Below, in pieces: positions 40,543-49,330 of a DNA stretch of 51,806 nt. The notes beneath the pieces were generated by a model that worked only from the letters and a program-made list of their open reading frames with translations, made no database searches and was not told the origin of the DNA. Origin of the DNA: Rikenella sp. (GTDB lineage Bacteria > Bacteroidota > Bacteroidia > Bacteroidales > Rikenellaceae); the NCBI GenBank assembly GCA_022511025.1, contig JAFLSI010000003.1, forward strand, positions 1-51,806. The letters are read 5' to 3'. Each line of letters begins with the position of its first letter. The first letter of the stretch is position 1. Both the position numbers and the translations under genes were made by a program.

Positions 40543-41331
40543 ATGACTATGCGGAAAATCATGGTGCTGGTCTCGATGGTCTGGACGGGGGCGGGGCATG
40601 CGCAAACGGCCGACTCGCCGGCATTCCGGCCGCCCGATTACCAACAGATCGCCACAGAAACGGCGGATGCAACGTCGCCCTATTACTATCCCGAACTCAT
40701 GAGACGGTACGAACGGGGCGACACCACCCTCACCCTCGAAGATTTCCGCCACCTCTACTACGGCTATCCGGCCCAGCCGGGGTATAAACCGCTCCTCGCT
40801 TCGCCGTATGCAGACAGCTTGGAGCAGGCGTTCGGCAAGAGAAGCCGTTTGGAGGCCGGCGATTACCGGCGGGTGGCGCAGTTCGCCCGCGAGATTCTTC
40901 GGGAAGAGCCGTTCAGCATGCGGGATTTGAACGTTTTGGCTTTTGCCTGCCAGATGCTCGACGAACCGGAAAAAGCAGCGGTGCAGATGGCCAAGATACG
41001 GGGTATCTTGGAGGCGATCCGTTCGACCGGGACGGGGCTGCGGGAGGAGTCGCCGTGGTACGTCATCTACCTGCGCGATGCGGAGGATGTACTGAATCTG
41101 TTGGGGGCGAGGTTCACCAAATTCATCGTGGTGAGCCGGAGCGTGGAGTATGCGCCGGTCTACAACATGCCGGAGGGGATGGGAAAACGCTTCAAGGGCT
41201 ACTATTTCGACTACAGCGAAGTCTATCGGCGGCGGCCCGACTACTTGGACAACCTGCCGAAACCCAAACGCCGGCTCGAAGTCAATCCTCTCTACAATCC
41301 GCACTCGAAACAGAGTGTGCTGCCCAAATAA
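40543..41331 (+). CDS. DUF4919 domain-containing exported protein
   Basis: FRPPDYQQIATETADATSPYYYPELMRRYERGDTTLTLEDFRHLYYGYPAQPGYKP; signal peptide. Confidence 0.85.
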   Translation: MTMRKIMVLVSMVWTGAGHAQTADSPAFRPPDYQQIATETADATSPYYYPELMRRYERGDTTLTLEDFRHLYYGYPAQPGYKPLLASPYADSLEQAFGKRSRLEAGDYRRVAQFAREILREEPFSMRDLNVLAFACQMLDEPEKAAVQMAKIRGILEAIRSTGTGLREESPWYVIYLRDAEDVLNLLGARFTKFIVVSRSVEYAPVYNMPEGMGKRFKGYYFDYSEVYRRRPDYLDNLPKPKRRLEVNPLYNPHSKQSVLPK

Positions 41332-41362
41332 ACTTTACGGAAACAAACAGAGAGAAAAAGCT

Positions 41363-42760
41363 ATGTCATACGATGTGATTGTAATCGGCAGCGGGCCGGG
41401 CGGGTATGCGGCGGCGATCCGCTGCGCGCAATTGGGATTGCGCACAGCGGTGGTCGAACGGGCGGAACTCGGCGGAACCTGCCTCAACTGGGGTTGCATC
41501 CCGACCAAAGCGCTGCTCAAGAGCGCTGAAGTCTACCGGTATGCTTCGCACGCGGCGGAGTATGGAGTGGATGTGGCGCCGGAGACGGTACGGGCCGATT
41601 TGCCGGCCATGGTCGCCCGCAGCCGGGCCGTGGCGGAGCAGATGAGCCGGGGGATCGACTTTTTGCTCAAAAAGAACGGCGTGGAAATTCTCGTCGGGAG
41701 GGGATCGCTGACCGAGGTGCCGCACACGGTGGAGGTAACGGCAGAGGACGGGGCGGCTGTCCGGTACGAAGCCCAGCACATCATTCTGGCCACGGGAGCG
41801 AGGCCGCGGGAGCTGCCCTCCATTCCGGTGGACGGGAAGCGGGTGATCACCTCGCGTCAGGCTCTGACACTGACCGAGCTGCCGCAGTCGATGGCGGTAA
41901 TCGGTTCGGGGGCGATCGGAGCGGAGTTCGCCACCTTTTTCAGCACTTTGGGGACGCGGGTAACGATCGTAGAGTATGCGCCGAATCTGGCGCCGTTGGA
42001 GGACGAGGAGATTTCAAAACTCTTGGAGCGTTCGTTCCGCAAGGCGAAGATCGCGGTAATGACGGCCACGGAGGTGAAAGGGGTCAAGGCGACCGAAACG
42101 GGATGCGAAGTCTTCGTCGCGGGCAAAAAGGGCGAACAGGTTTTGGAGGCCGAGGTGGTGCTGTCGGCGGTGGGGATCGCTGCCAACATCGAGCAGATCG
42201 GTTTGGAACAGGCCGGAGTGCGGGTCGACCGGGGCAAGGTGCCGGTCGATGAGCATTACCGGACATCGGCGGAGGGGGTCTATGCCATCGGCGATTTGAT
42301 TCCGACCCCGGCGCTGGCCCATGTCGCAACGGCCGAAGCGATCCACTGTGCCGAATTCATTGCCGGGCGCCGGCCGGAGCCGGTGGATTACGGAGTGATT
42401 CCCTCCTGCATCTACACAACGCCGGAGGTGGCTTCGGTAGGGTTGACCGAGGCGCAGGCGGCTGCACAGGGACATGCACTTCGGATCGGCCGGTTTCCTT
42501 ACACGGCCTCGGGCAAGGCGACGGCGGCGGGGAACCGGGACGGGATGGTCAAGCTGGTTTTCGATGCGGAGACCGATAAACTGTTAGGGGCGCATCTGTT
42601 CGGGCTGAACGTTACGGAGATGGTGGCGGAACCGACCTTGGGGATGATGCTCGGTGCAAGTGCGGAGGATCTGGTCCGGACGATCCATGCCCACCCGACG
42701 ATGTCGGAGGGGTTGATGGAGGCGGCTGCGGCGGCGCAGGGCGAGGCGATACATTTGTAA
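41363..42760 (+). CDS. lpdA: Dihydrolipoyl dehydrogenase
   Basis: MSYDVIVIGSGPGGYAAAIRCAQLGLRTAVVERAELGGTCLNWGCIPTKALL; C-terminal HAHPTMSEGLMEA. Confidence 0.96.
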   Translation: MSYDVIVIGSGPGGYAAAIRCAQLGLRTAVVERAELGGTCLNWGCIPTKALLKSAEVYRYASHAAEYGVDVAPETVRADLPAMVARSRAVAEQMSRGIDFLLKKNGVEILVGRGSLTEVPHTVEVTAEDGAAVRYEAQHIILATGARPRELPSIPVDGKRVITSRQALTLTELPQSMAVIGSGAIGAEFATFFSTLGTRVTIVEYAPNLAPLEDEEISKLLERSFRKAKIAVMTATEVKGVKATETGCEVFVAGKKGEQVLEAEVVLSAVGIAANIEQIGLEQAGVRVDRGKVPVDEHYRTSAEGVYAIGDLIPTPALAHVATAEAIHCAEFIAGRRPEPVDYGVIPSCIYTTPEVASVGLTEAQAAAQGHALRIGRFPYTASGKATAAGNRDGMVKLVFDAETDKLLGAHLFGLNVTEMVAEPTLGMMLGASAEDLVRTIHAHPTMSEGLMEAAAAAQGEAIHL

Positions 42761-42812
42761 TCATTTGTAATAAAAGATTCAGGGCGGCAGTATAAAGCGA
42801 CACAAAAAGTTC

Positions 42813-42884
42813 GGCCTCGCGCCCACCCCCTGAAGCCGCTGCGAGCGGCTTGGGCGCGGAGGCCGGCGATTCCAAAGGAATCGC
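42813..42884. repeat. Compact multi-hairpin (REP-like) intergenic element between lpd and fprA
   Basis: GGCCTCGCGCCCA/TGGGCGCGGAGGCC enclosing AAGCCGCT-gcg-AGCGGCTT, then GCGATTCC-aaa-GGAATCGC. Confidence 0.7.
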
Positions 42885-42932
42885 GGTTGGAATCGCTCGG
42901 GAAACCCATTCAATCTTGACAAAACGATAACC

Positions 42933-44147
42933 ATGAAAGTCAACGTATCCGAACGCATCTACTGGTTGGGCGTCAACGACCGGCGAAAGGCGCTGTTCGA
43001 AAATTTGTGGCCCTTGCCGGCAGGGGTGAGCTACAACTCCTATTTGATAGTCGATGAAAAGACCGCTCTGCTCGATACGGTCGAAACGGGCGCAGGTGGC
43101 GGTTACGTCGAGTGGATCGAACGACTGCTGGCGGAACATGGACGGCAGGAGCTGGACTACCTCGTCGTCAACCACATGGAGCCGGACCATTCCGGAGAGA
43201 TCGGCGATATCGTGCGGCGGTGGCCACAGGTGCGGATCGTCGGGAACAGCAAGACGTTCAAGATCATCGAGGGGTATTACGGCCTTTCGGAGCATGGGGT
43301 CGAGGTCGGCGACGGAGATCTGCTGGATCTGGGCCATCACAAACTACAGTTCGTAATGACCCCGTGGGTGCACTGGCCGGAGACCATGATGACCTATGAC
43401 ACGACAGAACACATTCTCTTTTCGGGCGACGCTTTCGGGACATTCGGCACGTTGGACGGAGCGGTTTTCGATGACGAGATAGCCGACTTCGATGCGAAAT
43501 ACCTCGGCCAGATGCGGAGGTACTACTCCAATATTGTCGGGAAGTACAGCAACATGGTGCAGAAAGCGCTCGACCGGCTTCGCGATGTTCCGGTTCGGAC
43601 GATCTGTCCGCTGCACGGGCCGGTATGGCGGAGCGAGCCGAAGCGGGTGATCGGCCTCTACGACCGGTGGAGCCGGTACGAGGCGGATGCCGGGGTGGCG
43701 ATCATCTACGGCTCGATGTACGGGAATACGGCCGCGATGGCCGATCGCATCGCCCGACGGTGCGCCGAAGCGGGGATCCGGGATATTACCGTGCGGGATG
43801 CCTCCAAAACCCATCTCTCCTACCTGATCGACGATGTGTGGCGCTGCCGGGGGATCGTACTGGGGAGCTGCGCCTACAATGCCGGTCTGTTTCCGGCCGT
43901 CGAACGCCTGACCGCCGAACTGCTGCACATGGGGGTGAAGGAGAAAGTCTTGGGGCTGTTCGGCTCCTACAGCTGGAACGGAGGCGGCGTGAAAAATTTG
44001 CGGGTTTTTGCCGAACAGATCGGCTGGCCTTTGGTGGCGGAACCGGTGGAGCTGTTCGGGCGGCCGACTCCGGAAAAACTGCTTGCTTGCAACGATTTGG
44101 CGCACGGTATGGCGGAAGCGCTGGCCGGCGCGGCGAAACACGAATAG
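42933..44147 (+). CDS. FprA family A-type flavoprotein (flavodiiron)
   Basis: MBL-type diiron domain YLVVNHMEPDHSGEIGDI, ILFSGDAFGTFG; flavodoxin domain GVAIIYGSMYGNTAAMADRIA. Confidence 0.95.
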   Translation: MKVNVSERIYWLGVNDRRKALFENLWPLPAGVSYNSYLIVDEKTALLDTVETGAGGGYVEWIERLLAEHGRQELDYLVVNHMEPDHSGEIGDIVRRWPQVRIVGNSKTFKIIEGYYGLSEHGVEVGDGDLLDLGHHKLQFVMTPWVHWPETMMTYDTTEHILFSGDAFGTFGTLDGAVFDDEIADFDAKYLGQMRRYYSNIVGKYSNMVQKALDRLRDVPVRTICPLHGPVWRSEPKRVIGLYDRWSRYEADAGVAIIYGSMYGNTAAMADRIARRCAEAGIRDITVRDASKTHLSYLIDDVWRCRGIVLGSCAYNAGLFPAVERLTAELLHMGVKEKVLGLFGSYSWNGGGVKNLRVFAEQIGWPLVAEPVELFGRPTPEKLLACNDLAHGMAEALAGAAKHE

Positions 44148-44151
44148 AACG

Positions 44152-44541
44152 ATGAAAGAGATTCCAATCGGTACGAGCTGCACGACGACCGGAGTCGTTG
44201 CGGAGGGAGATACGGCCGCTGTTTTGGGTTCCGGCGACCTGCTGGTATTGGGGACCCCGGCTTTGGCCGCGTGGATGGAAAACGCGGCGATGCGGGCCAT
44301 TGCCCCGTTCTTGACTTTCGGTTCGGAGAGCAGCGTCGGGACGGCGTTGCAGATGACCCACGAGCGGGCTTCGCGGATCGGTGCGCAGATTCGGGCCACG
44401 GCCACGGTTACGGCAGTCGACGGCCGGCGTATCGATTTTACAATCAGTGCTGTAGACGATACCGGAGCGACGGTCGGACGGGGAACGCACACCCGATTTG
44501 TGATCGGGATCGAAAAATTTATGGCCCGAATCGAAAAATAA
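44152..44541 (+). CDS. Thioesterase-family (hotdog-fold, FlK-like) protein
   Basis: MKEIPIGTSCTTTGVVAEGDTAAVLGSGDLLVLGTPALAAWMENAAMRAIAPFLTFGSESSVGTALQMTHERASRIG. Confidence 0.88.
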   Translation: MKEIPIGTSCTTTGVVAEGDTAAVLGSGDLLVLGTPALAAWMENAAMRAIAPFLTFGSESSVGTALQMTHERASRIGAQIRATATVTAVDGRRIDFTISAVDDTGATVGRGTHTRFVIGIEKFMARIEK

Positions 44542-44544
44542 TCG

Positions 44545-44552
44545 TAAATTTG
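44545..44552 (+). promoter_or_regulatory. -7 box TAAATTTG upstream of fba
   Basis: Matches TAnnTTTG, 55 nt before ATG at 44607. Confidence 0.5.
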
Positions 44553-44606
44553 GAGACACGTTGCAGAAACGCGAAACATTACTTAACAAATAATACAAAC
44601 ACACAC

Positions 44607-45680
44607 ATGAGCGACAAAAAATTTCCGGCCGGAGTTCTCACGGGGGACAAAGTGGGCCAACTGTTTGCCTATGCCAAAGAAAAAGGGTTTGCGATTCCGG
44701 CGGTGAACGTTACCGGAACCGACACCATCAACGCAGTGCTCGAAGCGGCCGCAGCGGTCAATTCGCCGGTGATCATCCAGATCTCGAACGGCGGTGCGGC
44801 ATTCGTCGCAGGGAAAGGGCTGAAGCTCGACGGACAGGAAGCCCAGATACTGGGGGCGGTGGCTGCGGCCAAACATGTGCACACGGTGGCCAAGGCCTAT
44901 GGGGTGCCGGTGATTCTGCACACCGACCATGCTGCGAAAAAACTGCTGCCGTGGATCGACGGACTGCTCGACGCCAGCGAAAAACACTTCGCCGAGACCG
45001 GGACGCCGCTTTTCAGCTCGCACATGCTCGACCTGAGTGAAGAGCCGCTGAACGAAAACCTCGAAATCTGCGCGAAATACCTGACCCGGATGGCCAAGAT
45101 GGGGATGACCCTCGAAATCGAACTGGGGATTACCGGCGGCGAAGAAGACGGGGTGGACAACTCGCACGTCGACTCGTCGAAACTCTACACCCAGTCGGAA
45201 GATGTCTGCGCAGCTTACCAGACCCTGATGAAGATCAGCCCGAACTTCACCATCGCGGCATCGTTCGGGAACGTCCACGGGGTTTACAAACCGGGGAATG
45301 TGGTGCTCGAACCGAAGATTCTGCGCGACTCGCAGGCCTACATCCACAAAACCTTGAACACGGCGTCGGACAAACCGGTGAATTTCGTTTTCCACGGCGG
45401 TTCGGGTTCGGAACCGGAAAAGATCGCCGAAGCCATTTCGTACGGGGTGATCAAGATGAACATCGACACCGACACCCAGTGGGCTTTCTGGAACGGGATT
45501 CGTCTGTTCTACCAGAAAAACGAGGCTTACCTCCAGGGACAGCTCGGCAATCCGGAAGGGCCGGACAAACCGAACAAAAAGTACTACGACCCGCGGAACT
45601 GGCTCCGGGCAGGAGAGGTGTCGATCATCGAACGCCTGAAGATCGCTTTCGACAACCTGAACTGCGTGAACGTACTGTAA
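44607..45680 (+). CDS. fba: Class II fructose-bisphosphate aldolase
   Basis: GFAIPAVNVTGTDTINAVLEAA; VPVILHTDHAAKKLLPWID; FSSHMLDLSEEP; NFVFHGGSGS; NIDTDTQWAFWNG. Confidence 0.97.
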   Translation: MSDKKFPAGVLTGDKVGQLFAYAKEKGFAIPAVNVTGTDTINAVLEAAAAVNSPVIIQISNGGAAFVAGKGLKLDGQEAQILGAVAAAKHVHTVAKAYGVPVILHTDHAAKKLLPWIDGLLDASEKHFAETGTPLFSSHMLDLSEEPLNENLEICAKYLTRMAKMGMTLEIELGITGGEEDGVDNSHVDSSKLYTQSEDVCAAYQTLMKISPNFTIAASFGNVHGVYKPGNVVLEPKILRDSQAYIHKTLNTASDKPVNFVFHGGSGSEPEKIAEAISYGVIKMNIDTDTQWAFWNGIRLFYQKNEAYLQGQLGNPEGPDKPNKKYYDPRNWLRAGEVSIIERLKIAFDNLNCVNVL

Positions 45681-45696
45681 TCCGCAGAAACACCGA

Positions 45697-45728
45697 GAAC
45701 AGCCCCGCTGCCGGGGCTGTTCGTTTTA
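45697..45728 (+). terminator. Rho-independent terminator downstream of fba
   Basis: GAACAGCCCCG/CGGGGCTGTTC hairpin followed by GTTTTATT. Confidence 0.8.
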
Positions 45729-45756
45729 TTCAAACTCTTTTCAATCCATTCCATCC

Positions 45757-46980
45757 ATGAAAAATGCAGTGGCCATACTGTGTGCAGGGGGGCCTGCACC
45801 GGGTATCAACACCGTAATCAGCTCCGTTACCAAGATTTTCAGCCAGAACGGCTACCAGGTCATCGGGCTGAACGGCGGGTATAAAAGTTTAGTGAGCGAC
45901 GAACCGGATTTCGTTTACCTCGACTTCGAGACCGCCGACACGATCTACTGCCGCGGCGGATCGGCCTTGGTGATGAGCCGGTACAAACCGACGGACAAGG
46001 AGTTTCGCACCGACTTTTTCGAGCGCTACAACGTCAAAGTATTGGTTACGATCGGGGGCGACGACACGGCGTCGACCGCCAACCGGCTGACCAAGTTCCT
46101 CAAACAGAAAGGGATCGACGTGTCGAGCATCCATGTGCCGAAGACCATCGACAACGACCTGCCGCTTCCGGCCGGGTATCCGACATTCGGCTACAACTCG
46201 GCCAAGGAGGAGGGGGTGAAGTTGGCCACCACGCTCTACGAAGATGCCCGGACCAGCGGAAACTGGTTCGTCGTATCGGCCATGGGGCGCGAGGCGGGAC
46301 ACTTGGCATTCGGGATCGGATCGGCGTGCCACTACCCGATGATCGTGATTCCGGAGATGTTCAACAAAACCCCGATCACGTTCGACAAGATTACGCGGCT
46401 CGTAATTTCGTCGATGGTGAAGCGCCGTTTATTAGGGATTCCGTACGGCGTGGCGGTCATTTCCGAAGGGGTCTTCCACTTCATGAACGACGATGAGGTG
46501 ATCAACACCGGGGTGCAGTTCACCTACGACGAACACGGGCATCCGGAGTTGGGGAACGTCAGCAAGTCGCATATCTTCAACATGCTCGTTCAGAAAAAAC
46601 TCAAAACCTTGCGCATCAAGGTCAAGAGCCGTCCGAACGAAATCGGGTACGAACTGCGCTGCTGCCGGCCGATCGCCTACGACTTGTCCTATGCGACGCA
46701 GCTGGGGTTGGGCGTGTACGAACTGTATCAGGCAGGGCACAGCGGCTGTATGGTAACGGTGGGTCGGGACGGTTCGGTCGAACCGCTCTTTATGGACAGC
46801 GTGGCGGACAAGAACGGAAAGATCATGCCGCGGTTGGTTGATGTGAACTCCCGGAAGATTCAGCAGATTATCCAGAACAACCTGCACTACATCACGCCGG
46901 AGGACTACAAAGGGGCGTCGAAATATGTCGACGATCCGGAGGAGTACGACTTCATGAAGATTCTCGAATGGGACAAGTAG
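45757..46980 (+). CDS. 6-phosphofructokinase, PPi-type by GGDD motif
   Basis: AILCAGGPAPGINTVISSV; VTIGGDDTASTANRL; VPKTIDNDLPLP; SAMGREAGHLA. Confidence 0.93.
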   Translation: MKNAVAILCAGGPAPGINTVISSVTKIFSQNGYQVIGLNGGYKSLVSDEPDFVYLDFETADTIYCRGGSALVMSRYKPTDKEFRTDFFERYNVKVLVTIGGDDTASTANRLTKFLKQKGIDVSSIHVPKTIDNDLPLPAGYPTFGYNSAKEEGVKLATTLYEDARTSGNWFVVSAMGREAGHLAFGIGSACHYPMIVIPEMFNKTPITFDKITRLVISSMVKRRLLGIPYGVAVISEGVFHFMNDDEVINTGVQFTYDEHGHPELGNVSKSHIFNMLVQKKLKTLRIKVKSRPNEIGYELRCCRPIAYDLSYATQLGLGVYELYQAGHSGCMVTVGRDGSVEPLFMDSVADKNGKIMPRLVDVNSRKIQQIIQNNLHYITPEDYKGASKYVDDPEEYDFMKILEWDK

Positions 46981-47019
46981 TAATCCTCTGAAAAGGGTAT
47001 TTTTGTCTTGGACTGCCGA

Positions 47020-47053
47020 GGCCTCGAAAGAGCAATCTTTCGAGGCCTTTTTT
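47020..47053. terminator. Terminator between convergent pfk and lipoprotein genes
   Basis: Perfect 12-bp stem GGCCTCGAAAGA/TCTTTCGAGGCC with GCAA loop and T6. Confidence 0.85.
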
Positions 47054-47095
47054 CGTGAGAAGAGGGACAGGGCTAACCGATTGGGATAAAATCGG

Positions 47096-48052
47096 TTAAT
47101 TTTTTGTCGGCTGCTCGAGCGTTTCCGGATCATCGACCAACGTGTCGTTCTCCCTTTCGAGGACGAGCGAGCCTTGACCGGCATTGCTGCACAGCAAAGT
47201 CAGAATTTTGTTCATTTTCCGGGTAATCGTGTAGGAGGTCATCGGTTTGCTGAACTGAATTTTGCTGCCGTCGCCTTTGGTCCAGGTAATGGCGATGGGA
47301 ATATCTTCCGAATAGTCGTCCGCCGTCCAGTCATTGCCCATAAAATTCTCGAACGTGAAAATCTTTTTGGTAACAGCCGTCGGATCGTCCGGCGTCAGCG
47401 TGAACGTCGGTGCTCCCTCCATCTTGACCTCGATCGACCCCTCCGTAAAATCTTCCGGCACGATCGTAAGCCCGAAACAGACATATTTCAGCGGTATGGT
47501 CAGCGTACCTCCCCGCTCCGGTCGGTAATTTTTGACTACGCCGTAGTATCGTTCGATCGGCGGTCGGGCATACTCCGTCTTTTTGCCTCCCTCCTCGTTG
47601 ATTACTGCCTTTCCTGTATTAATTTCGAGGTAATTCTCAGAAGACGATTTTATAAATTCATTGGTGATTTTTCCCGGAGTACCGCTAAAACCACCAACTA
47701 AAAATGGATCCTGATACCCACCATTTTCTCCTTTCGCAATCAGATCCTTGCCGTTCGGCACCACCGAGACCTCGATTTTATAGGTCGATCCCAACTCCAA
47801 ATCCAAACTCATCCGGCTTTCGTCGTCGAAAATCCCATAGGCGTATTGAAGAATACTTCCTTTATATATCTGAACGGCATACAGATCCTTGGAACTCGCC
47901 TTGGTCAATGTCAGCGGTTCGTCTCGCTCCACAATATCTTCCCGGTCGAGCAGCAGCTGAACAGTATATTTTTCGGGCAGCGGATCGGGTTTGTCCAACC
48001 GGCACGAAACCATCGAAGAAATAGCTAACAGAATGAAAATCAGGTTTTTCAT
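47096..48052 (-). CDS. Hypothetical lipoprotein
   Basis: MKNLIFILLAISSMVSCRLDKPDPLPEK; SPII-like lipobox SMVSC; 318 aa, no confident family. Confidence 0.8.
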   Translation of the reverse strand: MKNLIFILLAISSMVSCRLDKPDPLPEKYTVQLLLDREDIVERDEPLTLTKASSKDLYAVQIYKGSILQYAYGIFDDESRMSLDLELGSTYKIEVSVVPNGKDLIAKGENGGYQDPFLVGGFSGTPGKITNEFIKSSSENYLEINTGKAVINEEGGKKTEYARPPIERYYGVVKNYRPERGGTLTIPLKYVCFGLTIVPEDFTEGSIEVKMEGAPTFTLTPDDPTAVTKKIFTFENFMGNDWTADDYSEDIPIAITWTKGDGSKIQFSKPMTSYTITRKMNKILTLLCSNAGQGSLVLERENDTLVDDPETLEQPTKN

Positions 48053-48158
48053 GGTATATCAACAAAATTTTGTCGAAATATCATGCTTTTCAACCTGAAT
48101 GCAAAGCGAAAAAACATTTCGCGTTACGATCTGTGTTTTTCGCGATATGACAATCCTT

Positions 48159-48824
48159 TTACCGGATGATGATGCCGGGCAGGGCTTTTCGAAGCCGCTC
48201 CCGATCCACCGACTCGAAATGGTAGGGATAGAGGTATTGCGGCTCGATGATTTTTGCCGCCTCGATCCACTCCTCCTCGCTCATCGTATAAGGCAGCATT
48301 TGCGGCAAAAAGGCTATGTCGACCGGTTTCAACCGCCGCATTTCCGGTATCAGTTCCGTATCGCCGGCGATGTAGATGCGGCGGCCGCCGATCGTCAGCA
48401 GATAACCGTTCCCCTCCCCTATCGGGTGAAAGGGCACGCCGGCACTCCGCTCGCGCAGGATGTTGTAGGCCGGAACCGCTTCGATCCCGATCCGGCCGGC
48501 ATAGAGGGCCGACTGACCGTTGGCGAGCGTAACGACCGGCTGAGTAAAACCGTCGGCCCGCAGCCGTTCTGCCGTTTTGGGCGGAGCGACCAATGTCGTC
48601 TCCGGGCGAGCGATCGCCCGAATCGCCTGTGGATCGTAATGATCGTAATGGTCGTGGGTCAGCAGGATTGCCGTCGCGGGCGGTAGCAACGAGAAGTCGG
48701 CGACTGCGCTATAGGGATCGACGACGATCGTTTCCTCCTGCCAGCTCAAACAAACGGAGCCATGGCCGATCGGTGCGACCCGGAGTTCGCCGTAACAGTC
48801 GGCGGAGTGTTGAAGCATGCTCAT
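48159..48824 (-). CDS. MBL-fold metallohydrolase (UlaG-like)
   Basis: IGHGSVCLSWQEETIVVDPYS; LLTHDHYDHYDPQAIRAI; IYIAGDTELIPEMRRL. Confidence 0.93.
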   Translation of the reverse strand: MSMLQHSADCYGELRVAPIGHGSVCLSWQEETIVVDPYSAVADFSLLPPATAILLTHDHYDHYDPQAIRAIARPETTLVAPPKTAERLRADGFTQPVVTLANGQSALYAGRIGIEAVPAYNILRERSAGVPFHPIGEGNGYLLTIGGRRIYIAGDTELIPEMRRLKPVDIAFLPQMLPYTMSEEEWIEAAKIIEPQYLYPYHFESVDRERLRKALPGIIIR

Positions 48825-48956
48825 AGTGGAGTAAAAGTAGGATTTTTATGTTGAAATCCCACAAAAAACGTACATTTGGCTACTCAGCCCGACGAAATGT
48901 GGCAGCAATTTTCCTAATAATTATAATTTCCCAGCAATACTTCACCAAGGTGAGTG

Positions 48957-48987
48957 CTTGTTCGTGTGCGAAAATATGGTATCTTTG
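48957..48987 (+). promoter_or_regulatory. Promoter (-33 CTTG / -7 TATCTTTG) for the BspA-like gene leader
   Basis: CTTG 48957-48960, 19-nt spacer, TATCTTTG 48980-48987; no CDS start for about 340 nt downstream. Confidence 0.7.
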
Positions 48988-49330
48988 TGGTGCTGAGTGC
49001 CTCCCGGCACGCGGCAGACATATCAGAGAAAGTGTTTTCGCACGGTCCTAAGTAGGAAATGTGGTAATTTCACGACTGAAGGACGACGAACAGCACTCAT
49101 TTCTTGTTTAGATGATGACGGGCGAACGTATCTGTTGCATTCGCATACCTCATATCTATACAAGTGTGGGGTATTGCGTCGTTTATTTCAGTCAAGGTCT
49201 TACCACAACCTCCTACTTGATAAACGAAATCGACTCCACACTTTCTATTTTTTAACTTGCTGAAATTCATATAGCTACCAGGAGTCGATGGCGATTGATG
49301 TTTAACGCGATGCACAAAACAAAAGTGGCC
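48988..49330 (+). ncRNA. Candidate structured 5' leader RNA upstream of LRR lipoprotein
   Basis: Stems GTGCC-tccc-GGCAC (48997-49010), GAAAT/ATTTC (49056-49071), 11-bp AAGTGTGGGGT/ACTCCACACTT (49162-49172/49233-49243), 8-bp TCGTTTAT/ATAAACGA (49179-49186/49220-49227). Confidence 0.45.

Noticed and set aside
49097-49315. 72-aa minus-strand ORF in the LRR leader
   Set aside because: No recognisable domain or clear promoter; coincides with the nested stem region, so open frame may be incidental. Would reconsider if homologues with conserved protein sequence exist.
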